Source: Gyromitra esculenta (taxonomy: Eukaryota; Ascomycota; Pezizomycetes; Pezizales; Discinaceae). Taken from it: a stretch of 64,000 bases of DNA. Position numbers and translations under genes: made by a program. Location: assembly GCA_038503075.1 (NCBI GenBank), contig JBCAML010000003.1, forward strand, positions 2,542,001-2,606,000, in the 5' to 3' direction. Shown piece after piece: positions 28,053-43,300 of this stretch; within the stretch, counting starts at the first letter, position 1; each line of letters starts with the position of its first letter. The notes beneath the pieces were generated by a model. It was given only the letters and a program-made list of their open reading frames with translations. It searched no databases and had not been told where the DNA came from.

Positions 28053-29715
28053 TTATTGGCTGTAAGAGGGCTGACCTGAAGCAACATCTGGATCCGCATC
28101 CGCGTCCGCATCAGGCTCATCGTTTGTGGGAGGAATTGGAGCCTGGCGCTGCTGGGATTGGAACATCTGCTGTGGGGCTTGTGTATATGGTGCCTGTGAA
28201 GGATAACCGGCATACATTTGAGGAGCCTGTTGCTGATATTGCATTGATTCCATGGTCGCTGTTGGCGCCGCGGGGTAATGGACACTGGGTGAAGTGCCAG
28301 TCTGGAAGGCAATCGGCCCACTAATTGGGGGAAGTTGACGAGGGACCATTCCAGCGGCGTACTGCGCACTCGATGCTGCCACGGCAGTCCCTGAAGGTAC
28401 CTGAGTAACTTCTGACCCCGCTCCTCCCTCAGTAGCTCTTTGACGCTCTTGCTCCTCAGCAGCCTTCCTCGCAGCCTCCTCCTCCTTCTTACGTGCCTTC
28501 CACTCCTTACGAATCTCCTTGAATTCTGTTCACGTGACCGCGTTAGCAACCACTAAGAATTTCAAACAGAACGCGTCACAAAGCGTTTCCATAGTTGCAG
28601 GTCACACAAAATGTCCATTAGTGCGAATCAACCGACTCCCTCACATTCTTGTAAGGCGAGAAAGCAAAGCGCGCCATAGGGACGCGAAAAAACCAAAACA
28701 AACATCCCCCAGAAAAAGAAAAGAAAAAGCACACACCTTCAGGAGTCCGCTTAATACCGTGACTTTGCATCGTCACATGCGCGTTCAGATGATTCAACGT
28801 CCCATACGCCTTCTCGCATCCATTCCACCCACACTTGTACATTCTTTCGATCTCCTCATATCTCCTACGGGGTCGCTTATGCTGTTGTGCTCCAGGGATT
28901 GGCACGAACGAGTAAACTTGCGATAATGGGTGCTGTGGTGTTTGGTCTGGGTGACGTTTCCGATTTCCGGTCTGCTTTACATTGCGATTTACCGGTGTAC
29001 CGCCCGGGGATATGGCCGTCACACTCGAGGTGGGCGAACCATGAGGGCTGTATGGTGCATTTAGATGAGGAGCATAGTTGGCAGGGCTCCCCCATTCGGG
29101 GCGCCAGCCAGGATGGGATGGGGTGGGATAGGCTTCCGACATCTGATGAGTTGGGTGCGGCGAATAGTGCGCGTATTGTTGGCTGGGCGGCTGAGCGTAC
29201 TGCGGGCTTGGAGCAGGAACGCTAGGATCTTTACACGGATCAGGTTCCGTCTTAATGTGGTATTGAGCGGTACGAGCCATTGGAGGTAAAGAAGAGGGAT
29301 TAGGAGAAGGAACGTGAGCCATACCTCCGGTGGCAGTACTTGATGGATGGTAACGTGTAGGTTCGCTGTATCGATGTGTTCCCAGGTTGTAATCGGGAGG
29401 AAAGGTGGGGGTTCTCGAAGCGGAACTGACGGTGCCTCCGTATTCAGATGAGGGAGTGGCTGATGACGAATATGTAGACGAAGTAGACCTCACTTCCTGA
29501 GAGGCTGTTTGGTAACTAGATGCAGGTTGTTCTGCAGGTTGAGGCTCTGGTTGTTGTTGGCTGTTATAGGATGAATATGCTGCAGATGATGGCAAACCAG
29601 ATTGTTGGTATTCGGATGGCCCTCTGTCCATAGAGTGATTGTAGCCGTAATTCTGGGAGTGAGCGTGAGTACCGTTGTGATGGTTAACCGGAGCCACAGA
29701 GAAAGCAAGGGACAT
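28053..29715 (-). CDS. CON7: CON7-type C2H2 zinc-finger transcription factor
   Basis: Two exons (29715-28737 and 28525-28053) flank a 211-nt intron and give 483 residues. The start is the first ATG (MSLAFSVAPVNHHNG). The frame is open further upstream but only to a TTG. The N-terminal two thirds are Ser/Pro/Gln/Tyr-rich, as in an activation region. A basic stretch (HKRPRRRYEEIERMY) precedes a C2H2 finger, YKCGWNGCEKAYGTLNHLNA then HVTMQSH. The spacing Cys-x4-Cys-x12-His is followed by an unusually long gap to the second His. The second exon opens EFKEIRKEWKARKKEE, a conserved basic/coiled region, then ends in Gln/Pro-rich sequence and a DADADADPD repeat. This finger and flank match Con7, which in Pyricularia controls conidium shape and infection morphogenesis genes. 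A long polypurine tract lies 0.65-0.8 kb upstream. Confidence 0.88.
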
Positions 29716-32700
29716 GCTATTGCAGGAAACGTTCCTCTTGGTAGGATGACTTGGTGATGATCTCGAAATCCCGGAGATCAACTTTGATGCTTAATGGCTA
29801 GGTTTAGTGGAACAACCGAGTTGACTGACGTCTTGGTAAGGTTTCGTGCAACGATAGTAGCAGTAAAACTACTGAGGCTTATAGATTGGATTGGGGGTGG
29901 GTGGGTGAATAATAGTTGAGGAGGTACAAAGCAAGGACACTACTGAAGGAAGTGGAAGTAAGCAGCTGGCTGGGGGGGGGATAGAATCTTTTCTGGGGGG
30001 GGGGGGGTTTGTAGATAACGGACAGTAATGGGGGGAATTCAACGAGGACGAATAAGCCGACGCTTCGTTGGGACGGTTGAGTGTAGTGTAAAGGTTTAGG
30101 TGACAGCAGCCGGCGCGAGGATGTGGGATGGGGTGAGTTGGGTTGGAAAGAACGGTTGAGAATTTTTGTTTCGCGTCCGAACTTAGAAAAGGTAGCGTTA
30201 CCCAAAGGCTGGTAGTGCCTTTAACTTCCCGACACACACGCACACTACGACACGCACAGCCTGGGGGGGCTCTAGTGACCGACTCGGTGGTCTAGCGGTA
30301 GTGGTGACGGAGTTCTACTAAGCGGATGCCTCGGTCGGTGGTGGGGAGATAGCCCGAATGGTAAACGGCGGGCGGAAGAGACGGAGGGAGGGGGAGGGAG
30401 GGAGAGAAGAGGGAGGGGGGAGGAGAAGAGAGGGAGGAGGAGGAGGAGGAGGAGAGGAGGAGGAGGGAGGGAGGGAGAGGTGAGGAGGGAAGAGGTGAAG
30501 AGAGAGATGCCCCTCGTCGTCTCTACGAAGTCTCCAGCAAAGGCTGCCAGTGTTCTTTCTCCAGGAAGAAGAAGCTCACAAGAACTCTACGTACGAGAGG
30601 GTTATGGTATGGGATGGATATCGTCCAGGTAAGTTCAGGCGTAGTTGGTGTGGCATGCCAGGGTGCTAGACGGGGTATTCATGCAGCTTGGGCTTGCTTT
30701 GCGACCGCTGGGTGGGGAGTGATGCGAAGGGGGGCTGAACACACACCTGATTGGCCGCGGCGATTTCCACTTCCACCAGGGTGTGCCACTAAAAGCAACG
30801 GTCTGCACCAAGCTCTCTCTCTTGTCCATTTTCGACGGAAAAAAAAAAAAAAGGTAAAAAAAAGTAAATACAGCACAGAAGGAAAGAAGAAGAAAAAAAA
30901 AAAAGGTACTTCAAAGAATAGACACGGAAAATGTGGAAGCATGTTTTTCAAATTTCGCCTTCAATCAAATCACAGCCAATTGATCCGGTCGCCGGATAAC
31001 CTTCAAAAATGCTCATCGTTACCCAATGCCCATTGCCTTGTGTACACTCATGTTTGTCCGCAGCGAGGGGAGCAGATGCGACGTCCACTGGATGAGGTCA
31101 ATTCCAGTACAGTACAGCGCCGTCATACGCAAGGGTGAACGCTTTGATGTGATGCGAGAGCGTGTGTCGTGTGTGCCGTTAACCTCCCATAAGTTTTTTG
31201 TGAGATGACGACGATGATGGCAAACTGGGCCCCAATACAAGTCGAGTGAATATGGAATATTAAATTACTGAATAATAAAATTTCAAAAAAGGGAAACTTG
31301 GTGGAAACTAAAATAAAATGGTTGTCGATTGCTACTTGAAGATGTACATCCAGATTAGGCAGGGTTAACGCTGGGATTATTCTTCTGCCTGCTTCTGCGC
31401 TGCTGCTTCCTGCGTGTGGAAAAATGTAACAGAAGATTTCAGACGGTGTGGTGCCGTGGAACCGAGAACCAGCGCGCTGGTTACGCTTTCCTGCCTCATC
31501 ACTGCCCTCTGTCGCTTGTTGTTCTGAATTTCGCAACTGGAAGGTGGCTAGGCTGCCCACACGCAGGGGGATATGCTGCAAGGACAAGTATTTAGATCTC
31601 AGGGGATCAGAGTGCCAAAACGAGAACGCTGCTTCGGAGATTTTATTGAGGCCCTCCCCCGGAACAGTAATTCTTCTTCCTACTACATTTCGTCTCCGGT
31701 CCTTTTCTAACCTATCACACGAGGCTGGATTCCTCAATTTGCGATGCAATTATTCGAGGCAAATCGTTTGGCGGTCAATGGGCAACGGACAAAAGGGATC
31801 ACACGGAATTAATAATATCCGGATTTCAAATTGCGCCAAGATCGAAGTTTTTTTCTTTCTTGCCTTGGAAAATGTCCCCGCTGACAGGACAAGACAAGAC
31901 AGGGTAGCGGTGGCGGGCCAATGGGTCCTAATCACTCACGTGAACACGAGTGTGGCGCGCAAAGAAACCCCACCGAACGCATCATCACAAGGTGGAACAC
32001 GGAGCCTGAGTGCGGGCAGGCAGGATAAATATGTACATTAAAAATGGCAAAAGAACAGTGAAGGGGAAAAGAGAAAAAGGAAAACGCTCGAACGACATGA
32101 CAGAGTGCTCTATGCACGAAACAAAAGGTGCGATGCCGCGAACAGAAGCGGTAACCGAAGCGATCCAAAGGAGGGTGTGACCAGATATCTGTGGAAACGC
32201 GAACAAACGTCCCAGAGCCGTGGCTTTGGTCGATGGCACCTTTGACTCGAAACATTCCATTGAACATTCCACAAGGCGTTGCCTGCTTGCTTGCATCTGG
32301 TATCCCATTTCCTGGGCGGACACAAATTTACGATTGGGGAGGGTTCTCTGTGGTCGTTGTCCTGGGGGGGAGGGGTGGGAGGAAGGCATTGTTCGTTTCA
32401 ACGAAAAGCGGGGGGGGCAGCGCCGAGGATGAGAGAGGGTGGCTGGGAGACTACTGGGTTTGACTGATTGCGTTACGCGGCGATGGCCCGATTTGCAGGA
32501 GACAGCAATGAAGCCATTGGCTGTCTTTCCTGTTAACCGCACCTGTTCTGATGGGCGGCTAGAGGTACCACGAAAGTGGGGACGGAAAAAGAAAGAAAAA
32601 AGTGACAAAAGTCAAGCCACACTTTTCGTCTGTACGTACAGTATAGTACAGTACAGTACATCCATCTGCATCAGTTGAAATTATCCAGCCAGCCATCCAC

Positions 32701-34669
32701 GCGGGTCGGAAGAGCAGCAGCGACGCTTTCTCGCCATTCTGGGAAGACACCCAAAGGAAGCCTTGGACCGGACAGGTCGGTCTGATTGCCGATTGCCTGG
32801 GCCGAGTATGACGCCGTGGTGTCATGGGGGACGTCGCGATACAAGCATTCGCACGGGGCGCAATTGCTGTGTGATGGTTGTGTAGGAGGCGGAGGTGTTT
32901 GTGCACGTGTGGCCCAGAAAGAAAGAAAAGAGTGTCTTGATCTAGACTGTCATGCCATCACGTCAATTTGGCAGACAGACAGAGGCAGACAGGCAGGCAA
33001 CACCCTTAGAGATATATGATTCAGGGCCACGATGTTCTTAACACTGCGCTCTCCACTCGGAGCTGCTAGATGACGACGATGGCGGCTTTCCCTTTTAAGC
33101 CAATCCGCTACAAGCCCTTTGTGATATAATACCGACCGGCAAAATAAAGTTTCAATGATTTTTTGGTCGGAAGCTGGGCCCCGGGCTGCCCAAAGTACAT
33201 ACAGTACCCCGCCAACAGCTACTGACCCATTGGCCACAAATGCAAGGAATTGCTAACCCCATCTTCGATCGATTGCCTTGGACGTCCTTGGCGCCACCGC
33301 AGTTGCAGGCAGCACAGCACCTCCCTCGTCCCTCCTCCTCCAAGATCAGGTCCTCGTGGTTCTTACGTGCAGTTGTGCGTCCCCCCCCCAAAACAGGATC
33401 GAGATATTAGGTAAGTATAGACCGCACTCCCCGTATCATTTCGGCGTCGAATACCATTCGAACCTCTTCCTAATACCAATTCGATACTTCCTGTAACATC
33501 GCCTCCACCCCCCGCGTTATCTCCTTTTCTCCTGACTATCAGTTGAACATCTTCTCGATCCACGACAAAGATTTTTAAAAATAAATAATAATAATAATAA
33601 ACCCCAGCACAGCGCCTGCTGCAGGTTCTGAAGAGTGTTCGTCTCGTCTTCTGATATATGGAGGGAGGTGGGGTGGTGTACGACGTGCGTGTGCGATGCT
33701 GGCGTCCTGCGGGTGCGTATCAGGTCGACGTGGTAATGCGCAAAAGTGATCTCATCGCTTCTTTGTCTCGAATCCTCTACCTCGGGATTCCCACAATAAT
33801 ACCAATGTTCCGAGTGGAATCCTATCTTACCTTCACTCTGAATTCGAAACCAGACCCACTTCGGTGTCCCCGTTTCCCACCTCAGCACCACCCAAACCCA
33901 GTTCCGCTATGAAACAAAGGGACTCTTCTTCACGTTTCGGCGAATGCCGGCCCTAACAAACATCCATTTCCGACCCTCGATTACCGAGACAAATCCAATC
34001 TTATCGGCTCTCCTACCTTGCTATCCAAACAATACCGTATGCAGAAGCTCGGCCGTTATGTTTAGGGCGTAGAACCTGGAAAGTGAAATAAAAACGTGGC
34101 CCGTAACGACATGCCGATCGACATCAACATCCACGACATAACGGTTGAATATCCAATTGACTCTGATTTCGCCCCCCCTTGTTACACGGGTTTCCGTCTC
34201 AAGACAATTAATGTAGCACATATAAAGGCGATTTGAAAGACACGCGCCTAATTTATTACTATGGAACACAATAAGAAAAAAGAACTTGAAATTTTTGAAT
34301 ACTTTCCTTGCACATTTATCCCCATGTCAAGTCTACCTAGTGTCGCTCCTGAAGGTGAGAAGGGTTGCACCAACCGGAGTTTCAGCTAGAAAGATACCAC
34401 ATATGGGAGATGTGGGAAAGAAATGACAAACTAAGGAAACGAGTGAGTGGTCATGAAACGAAACCCCTTTTATGTGAGTAAACCAATCTATGAAAAAAAA
34501 TCGAGAAGACCCCCAAGCGAAGAAATCTAGGCCTGCACGAAAATTATACTATGTAGAAAATGGAGAATTAGAAACGGCTACGACCTAGAGGGGCGCTGTT
34601 AGAGGATGTGATCCCTGCATGATCGTCGACCGAATTAGGTACTAAACCAGAAAGGAGCAAAGGTTCGCG
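29716..34669. other. 5-kb intergenic block between CON7 and DBP2
   Basis: It holds the CON7 promoter on the left and the DBP2 3' flank on the right. Contents: a G-run of at least 12 near 29995-30007, a long polypurine tract (30370-30508), several AGTACAGTACA repeats (31106, 32645) and short CAGACAGG-type repeats near 32971. Two minus-strand frames just over 200 codons (31123-31749, 31985-32608) have no recognisable domain, no splice context and low-complexity composition. I leave them out as chance frames. No RNA gene was found. Confidence 0.55.
30370..30508. repeat. Polypurine (GGA/GGGA) tract upstream of CON7
   Basis: Almost 130 bases are purine on the plus strand, made of GGGAGG, GGAGGA and GAAGAG units. 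On the coding strand of CON7 it is a CT-rich tract about 0.65-0.8 kb before the ATG. Such tracts are common near fungal transcription start sites and can also form G-quadruplex or triplex structures. Confidence 0.75.
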
Positions 34670-37259
<2,590 letters not shown>

Positions 37260-38796
37260 TTTTTGCTGTCTAAGCGTCTAAAGTTTGTTTGTTTGGGATG
37301 AAAATCCTAACCGAGGTGAGAAGCCGACGATAAGGGATATTCGTTGAGATCTCTGTGAAAAGAGAGAGAGATGACACTCGTAGAGTGCAGTAGGTGATCT
37401 GTTCGGACGCGTGGGCGTTCGATGAAAGAAAGAAGTTGATGAGGGGGGTTGATGGAGCAGAGAGAGAGAAAGGAGGTTGTGGACGAAGAAGAGGAAGGAA
37501 GCGCGGGTGAGGCGAGCGAAGACTGTTGTAGGAAAATCTCTGCGCCAAGCCCAGGATCTTGCTGAGTAACCGTGTGTATCTTTTTTTTCTTTTGCGCCAA
37601 CGTGAGGCAAAGTCACAACAGCGCGTTGGCCCTGGCCTTCGCCAAGGCGTCTAGACCCTAAAGGTCGGAGAGATTTTCGAAGGCAGGAGCGGCCGCGAGA
37701 AAATGCAGGGAAGATCTAGAAGAAAACGATTGTCGATCAATCACATTGTTATCGTTGTCTGACGAAAAACGACACCAATGCTTGACCTGTGCTCTACTCT
37801 GGGTATTGGGGCATTGACATCAGTATCATCAGCTGTCGCCACCACGAGAGAAAGACCGCCACCAGCTCATGAGTCTTAACTTCAGATATCCATTTCGATG
37901 AGCTGCGGCTCTGTCATATTTGAGAGAGTTTATCAACTTACCAGTCTACCATTGCGAGGCCTCTACAGGAATGGTTGACGCGAGCTATCGCAAAACACGA
38001 AATATGATATCTGAACTTTCACGTATGATTGGACGAAGGTGCAGCTTCTCTTGAAACCCTGGCCCAGCACTCATATTTTATTCTCCGATCCCCACAGCCA
38101 CCATAGACCCCCACCACACCACTGCTGCTAAAGTGAAAACTTAGACTCTAGGTTAAAAAAGTAGGGTACAAGCACAGTATATCACTCGGAATCTGTGTAC
38201 AGTACAATCGTTCTATAAGTATGTAAAATTAGGGCAGTTTTGTATCCTTACAGAGAAGAAATCCTTATCAAAAAGATCTAGCACACAAAATAACACCTGT
38301 CAAGACCTGAAATATTATCCTTATAAGGCGATTGTACTGTATTCGCCAACGAAGGATAGGCGGGGGGTAAGGTAATATCTCGATGCATAAAAGCGGATAG
38401 TTAAGATTATTTACTCAATGTCCAGGTGAAAACTCCAACTTTAAGCTGTGAGTTCCATTAGGGCTGGAAACGAGGATTCGGTGTCAATGATTTTGGTTCG
38501 TAAACAAGTGGGGAATCGATACCAGAAAAACTTTTCTAGCATCTCCAAATGCGGATTTACGAATTGGGCCTCTTGATACTGTGTCTGCTCTTACGCATAG
38601 ACGTAAAAACAGCAATATTTGGGCCCTGTGGGCCTGTGGGCCTGATAGCTGTGATGTTGGATCGAAGGCGAGAATGTGGTTACACAAAGCGCCAGCCAAG
38701 CTTCTGGTTGAGCCTCAAAGACATGCTGACGCAGTTTATGCAACGTAGCCAACTTTCCTCAACACCAACTTTCCTTCTCACGACCACCAAATAGCC
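37260..38796. other. Divergent promoter region between DBP2 and UFE1
   Basis: No gene is seen. The DBP2 side is purine-rich on the plus strand (CT-rich on the coding strand) from about 37360 to 37510, a typical strong fungal promoter or 5' UTR. ACGCGT occurs at about 37407. The middle (about 38100-38450) is AT-rich and featureless apart from a TGTACAGTACA motif near 38198. Confidence 0.55.
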
Positions 38797-39945
38797 ATGG
38801 CCAATATAACCCCCCTCTTCAACGATTTCCTCTCTAAGCATCCCGCGGTAGCTCTTATTTCAGAATCCCGCAAACCACAGCCCCCAGCCGATGAATTCCT
38901 GAAAGAAGCCTTCCGAATAGTAACTCCCACTCGCCTGCAGCCCAGCTGAAGCTTCCCGCTGACGACATAGGAATCGCATATCGCCTCGCTGACAACATAT
39001 CTTCTCTCAATTCGGCAATCTTACCTCTCTACCACAACCGCTTCGGCCCGGCCCCACCACCTCCAACGCACCACCTCTTCCGCATCCCTTACCGCCCGTA
39101 ATGTCGAAGCCCTAACCGACGCTCAACGTGATGCAATTGACTTTGAAACCAAGGGCGTGATCCGTGAACTACTCACTGTCATTTCCCGACTCGAATCGAC
39201 CGAGAAAGTCCGCGCACAGACTGCAGATGCGCTCCTGCGACGTCGCTTCACGACTGGCCTCCGTGGGCTGTTTCGTGATGAAAGTACTGAGCAGGAATAT
39301 GAAGAAGGGAAGCTATCAACGCTGAAGCAGCATAGAGAGGGGGTATTGTGGTACCTCAAGACGAAGCTGGAAAAGGCTAGTGAGATGCAGCGGGGGCAGC
39401 AGGAGATACGGCTGCAAAGGCAGATTGAGAAGGGAAAGAGCATGCTGAACAAGGCACCATCGCAGCTGGCAAGCTCGAGTGCAAGCATGAATGGGGGTAG
39501 TGTGAGGAATGTGGTTTTGATGGAGGAAGAGAAGAAGAGCATTGAGGAACAGCTTACAACGGAGCAGCTGCAGTTGTTCGAGAAGGAAAATGGGGAGCTG
39601 ATGAAGCATTATGAGGATGCGCTGGATCAAGTTCGGTATATAAACCTTCGATTTCATAATGTATCCGGACATTACCACAAGAGTCTATGCTAACATAACC
39701 TCAGAACCGCCGAAAAATCGCTCATTGAGATCTCATCGCTTCAAACCCAGCTGGCCACTAACCTTGCATCCCAAAATGCTTATATAGATAGCCTAGTCCA
39801 AGATTCCATGCAAACTACCGAAAACGTGCAGCGTGGCAACAAAGAGCTCAAAAAGGCTGGGGAGAAGATCACAATGGCTCGATCGGCCTTTTGGGGAGCT
39901 GTCATATTCTCAGGAGTTGTTTTTGTCTGGGACTGGTTCATATGA
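38797..39945 (+). CDS. UFE1: Ufe1/syntaxin-18, ER t-SNARE
   Basis: Three exons (38797-38919, 38971-39635, 39705-39945) give 342 residues. The N-terminus MANITPLFNDFLSKHP with DEFLKEAFRI matches the syntaxin-18 N-terminal domain. A 51-nt intron (CTGAC branch site) joins it to SHIASLTTYLLSIRQSYLS, and without it the frame is broken by stops. A helical middle includes EEKKSIEEQLTTEQLQLFEK. The SNARE motif lies near residues 240-315 and includes SLIEISSLQTQLATNLASQN and TTENVQRGNKELKKAG. The C-terminal anchor is FWGAVIFSGVVFVWDWFI, ending just inside the lumen. Ufe1 receives retrograde Golgi-to-ER vesicles and acts in ER fusion. The gene is convergent with VPS11, 380 bp away. Confidence 0.93.
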
Positions 39946-40326
39946 TCTTTTTTCACATCCTCGCCACCTTTCCGTTACTTTCTTTCTATTTTTTGCTCAG
40001 TGCATGGGGTTGTGGCGTTTTTATTTTTTATTTCGTCTGGGACAAACGAAAGTTGTGGATGGGTATATTGACACGAAACGGAAATTTGAGACTTGGAGCT
40101 GAGGTAATCGATAATAGTTATTTGGATATATAGTGCTAGCAGGAACTGGTGCATAAAAAATCACTCGAAGGGCGCATGAAAACTATCATGCATTGTAATG
40201 AAGAAAAACGTATCATTCGTATTGGATAGAAATGGTGCCACCAATGCACCAATGCAGTTGCCCGGAAATTAAAAGAAAATTTGTGGAATTAAAGCGCTCG
40301 GAACATCCCCAACATCTTATTGTGTA
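39946..40326. other. Convergent 3' intergenic between UFE1 and VPS11
   Basis: This 380-bp stretch between two stop codons has no gene. It is T-rich just after UFE1 and must contain both 3' UTRs. Confidence 0.6.
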
Positions 40327-43300
40327 CTACTGGGGAAGAACTGGTGGTGTTGCCATAACACCTCTTCCGAAGAAGTCACTAATAGTGCCAAATTTGTCAC
40401 GAGAGTCCTGCAGGGACATTTTGAAGTAGTCGTGTCGGTCTGCAACTTCGTCTTGGGCTGTATGTAGAGTTAGAAGAGATCAAAAAATATAAAGCGTATA
40501 TCTTATAAAGCGGGCTTACCATTTCGCAACGTCCTGATAGTCTGATTAGACGAAGCACACGTTAAGCACTCCACGTTATCATTAACCTGGTTAAGGCACC
40601 TGCAACCGTTTTGTTAATTTGTAATTTCGCATGGTTCTATATGGGGCAGGGTAAACCTTTGATGGAATGAATGCTTGCATAAAAAGTGCACAGTGGGTAG
40701 ATCCAACTGCAATCCGCATGCTTGGCACCTCTGTGCTTGGAAAACGCTTGGTTTTGTTCCAAGATCCTCAATCTCCGCCTTTTTCTTCTCCGTTTCTGAC
40801 TTGTACGTCTCGATCATTTTCCGATTCTGTCAATACTCGTTAGCAAAACACATTATCAGCCATTCCTACACTAATTGGCTTACAGTTTGAATTTCTCGCC
40901 GTTCACGTTCAATAGTATCGCCTAGATACCGTTTCACCATCCCGACTGTCGCAACGGCGTTTGTGCTTAACGTCTGTACAACTTCTAGAGGTTTCATTAG
41001 ACCATGTTCGTCGATGACCTTTAATACTCGCTGTAGTTCCGCTTCTCCGACTTCTCCTAGCACCTTCGGGCTGCTGGTAAAGTATGATAGCGCGGCTAGA
41101 TACAGCTGTGGCTCCTCAGCTCCATATAATTTGAGCGCGCGGACAGCTCCAGCTGTGTCGCCTGCTGAACAGCATGACCGGAAGATATCGAACCGGAGAC
41201 CTTGCTTTTCACGGACAAGGACAGTGCCGTCTCGGAAGTCAGAGAGATGAGAGATTAAGAGGACATTTGATGTGTCAATCAGTGTCTTTGGGCTATTTTT
41301 TAGCAAATATTGACGATATAATGGATAATTTGACAGAGTATTCGGTGGGATGGCTTACTTCCTTGCTTTCGATTATCTTCTTCGCCTTGGCCTCCCACTT
41401 TTCTTTCTCTTCCTTGTTCTCTTCCTCATTCGCCCTTTGTAAATAAATTTCGAATAATGTGATGTAAATATCAACTCTGTCACCCTCCTTCATCACTCCC
41501 GACCCCCCACCATCCACGTTCTCAAGCACCCTTTCCAAGAATGTGATGAATTCTTTTGGATGATCCACAAACGATGAAAACGCTGTCCGTGGTTTAGGCG
41601 GTTTATAAGATTTAGGTAATGCTAACGGTACCGTTGTTGCCTCACCAGAAGCTGATTCTGGGGCAGTCTTGGGCGTTGGACCAGTGGTGGGGTTGGTTGG
41701 AGTGTTAGTCGCAGTCGTCCCTCCACCCCCTCCCATATACGGCAATTGTTGCAATAACGTGGCATTGAGGTAGCTCTGTAATCCTGATTCGTTCTTTTGT
41801 TGTGCTTGGCTTTCAGGAGTTTGCTTGATTTCTGGAAAGTATCGCCCAGTATAGTACTCGACAAAAAAGTCTGTTGTCGGTCCTGGCACCTCCTTTAAGA
41901 AAGTCCGTGCATATTTCATCAAACTTGCGTAGGCCTGTTAAAACGATTAGCAGTCATCCACCTTCGACGCTAAAACAGTGACGTACCATATCAGGATCTA
42001 GCCCCCTAATGTATGTCAACGCCGTGGATACTTGATTCAAATTCTCCACCATGACACCGACAACGACTTCATGGTCACCTTGCTTTTGTGCTAGATATAC
42101 GGCCTGCTCGTAATAGCCCGCCTGTCTACACATTGCAATAGCAGTGTCCACATCGAACATTAGCCTTTCGCCTGAAGTCTGCTTGATGAATCTCTCCAGT
42201 TTGTCTATATCTTTTAACTTAGCATAGCAGTTTAGTAAGAGTGTCGTGTGGTCGGATGTTGCGATTTTATGCATGTGAAGTTCTTCAAGATATTCAATCA
42301 AATTGTGTATTCTCTGTGTATCGAGGAATTTCCGAATGACTGTGCTCACTCCTTCCTCGTTTACTGGACCGAGAGCTTTGATATACCATTGCATCGATCC
42401 ATCCCAATCTCCCTTGCCATAGAGATAATCCGCATATTTTCTGTAGATTGCTCGCAACTTCGGCTCACCGACCCCGGCCTTTTGTGCGAGGTTTATGGCA
42501 AGAATATAGAGGTTCCTAGCGTAAAGGATATCAAGCTTGTCCTGTAGACCGACTTCGTGATATCGGTATAGTTTCCCGTCAAAGGTCAACACAAACAAGT
42601 CGCCCCAGGAACTAAATACGTTTCGAACACTTGAAATCAGCCTTTCTGAGTGGGCAACGAATTTCAACTCAGTATCCAATAGTGTGAATTTTGTTACATC
42701 GAACGGGTCATCTGCTGCTGTCGCGGGTCCACCTCTTCCTACGAGTCGTTTCAGGGTGTCAGAAACACCCGTTCGGGCTGCTGTTGATGGTTGTGAGGCC
42801 GGAGGAGAAACAAGTGAGATGTAATTTTTGAATACATTCACCATTTCTTTAGGGCCTTCATACGCATAACAGGCACCGCGTCCGTTAGGACCGTAAAAGT
42901 AGATGGCATCATCTCTAGCAATCACTATATCACTTCCTTCGCCGGCGAGTCCTCTATCTCCGGATGCAAAATCGATGGCGGGTGTCATGCATCCAGGGCC
43001 GCACCCTTGAGATTCCAGCACCCTAGCAGGCTGGCCCGTGCCCTTTCCAGCAGTGATAAGTGTCAGTACACGCCCTATAGTAGATACATAGAGGGTGTCC
43101 CCGCCGTCGGCCGCGGGTTGGTGTCTATACGGATTATATCCGGCATGATGCTGCGTGGGCGAAGTAACAGGAGGCGAAAAACAGAGATTTGTTATAGGTT
43201 CCTCGGACTCAAAGATGATCCGTTGTTTAGTCCCACGGTCATGGATCAAGTCCCCGCGGATGAGAGTGATTGAGCCATTGGCAAACCCAACCGCGACAAG

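Noticed and set aside
29716..29781. In-frame upstream extension of CON7 (22 codons).
   Set aside because: It starts with TTG. The first ATG in the frame is at 29715.
30277..30340. tRNA-like sequence with a good A-box (TGGTCTAGCGGTAGT) and a short outer stem GACCGA/TCGGTC.
   Set aside because: No B-box (GGTTCGANTCC) follows, the anticodon stem does not pair, and the spacing is wrong. It is at most a pseudo-tRNA.
31123..32608. Two minus-strand open frames of just over 200 codons in the CON7-DBP2 block.
   Set aside because: No conserved motifs, promoter or splice context. The composition fits chance frames in GC-richer intergenic DNA.
38797..39130. Apparent frameshift or pseudogene at the start of UFE1.
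   Set aside because: A 51-nt GT-AG intron (38920-38970) with a CTGAC branch site restores a full family-like N-terminus.
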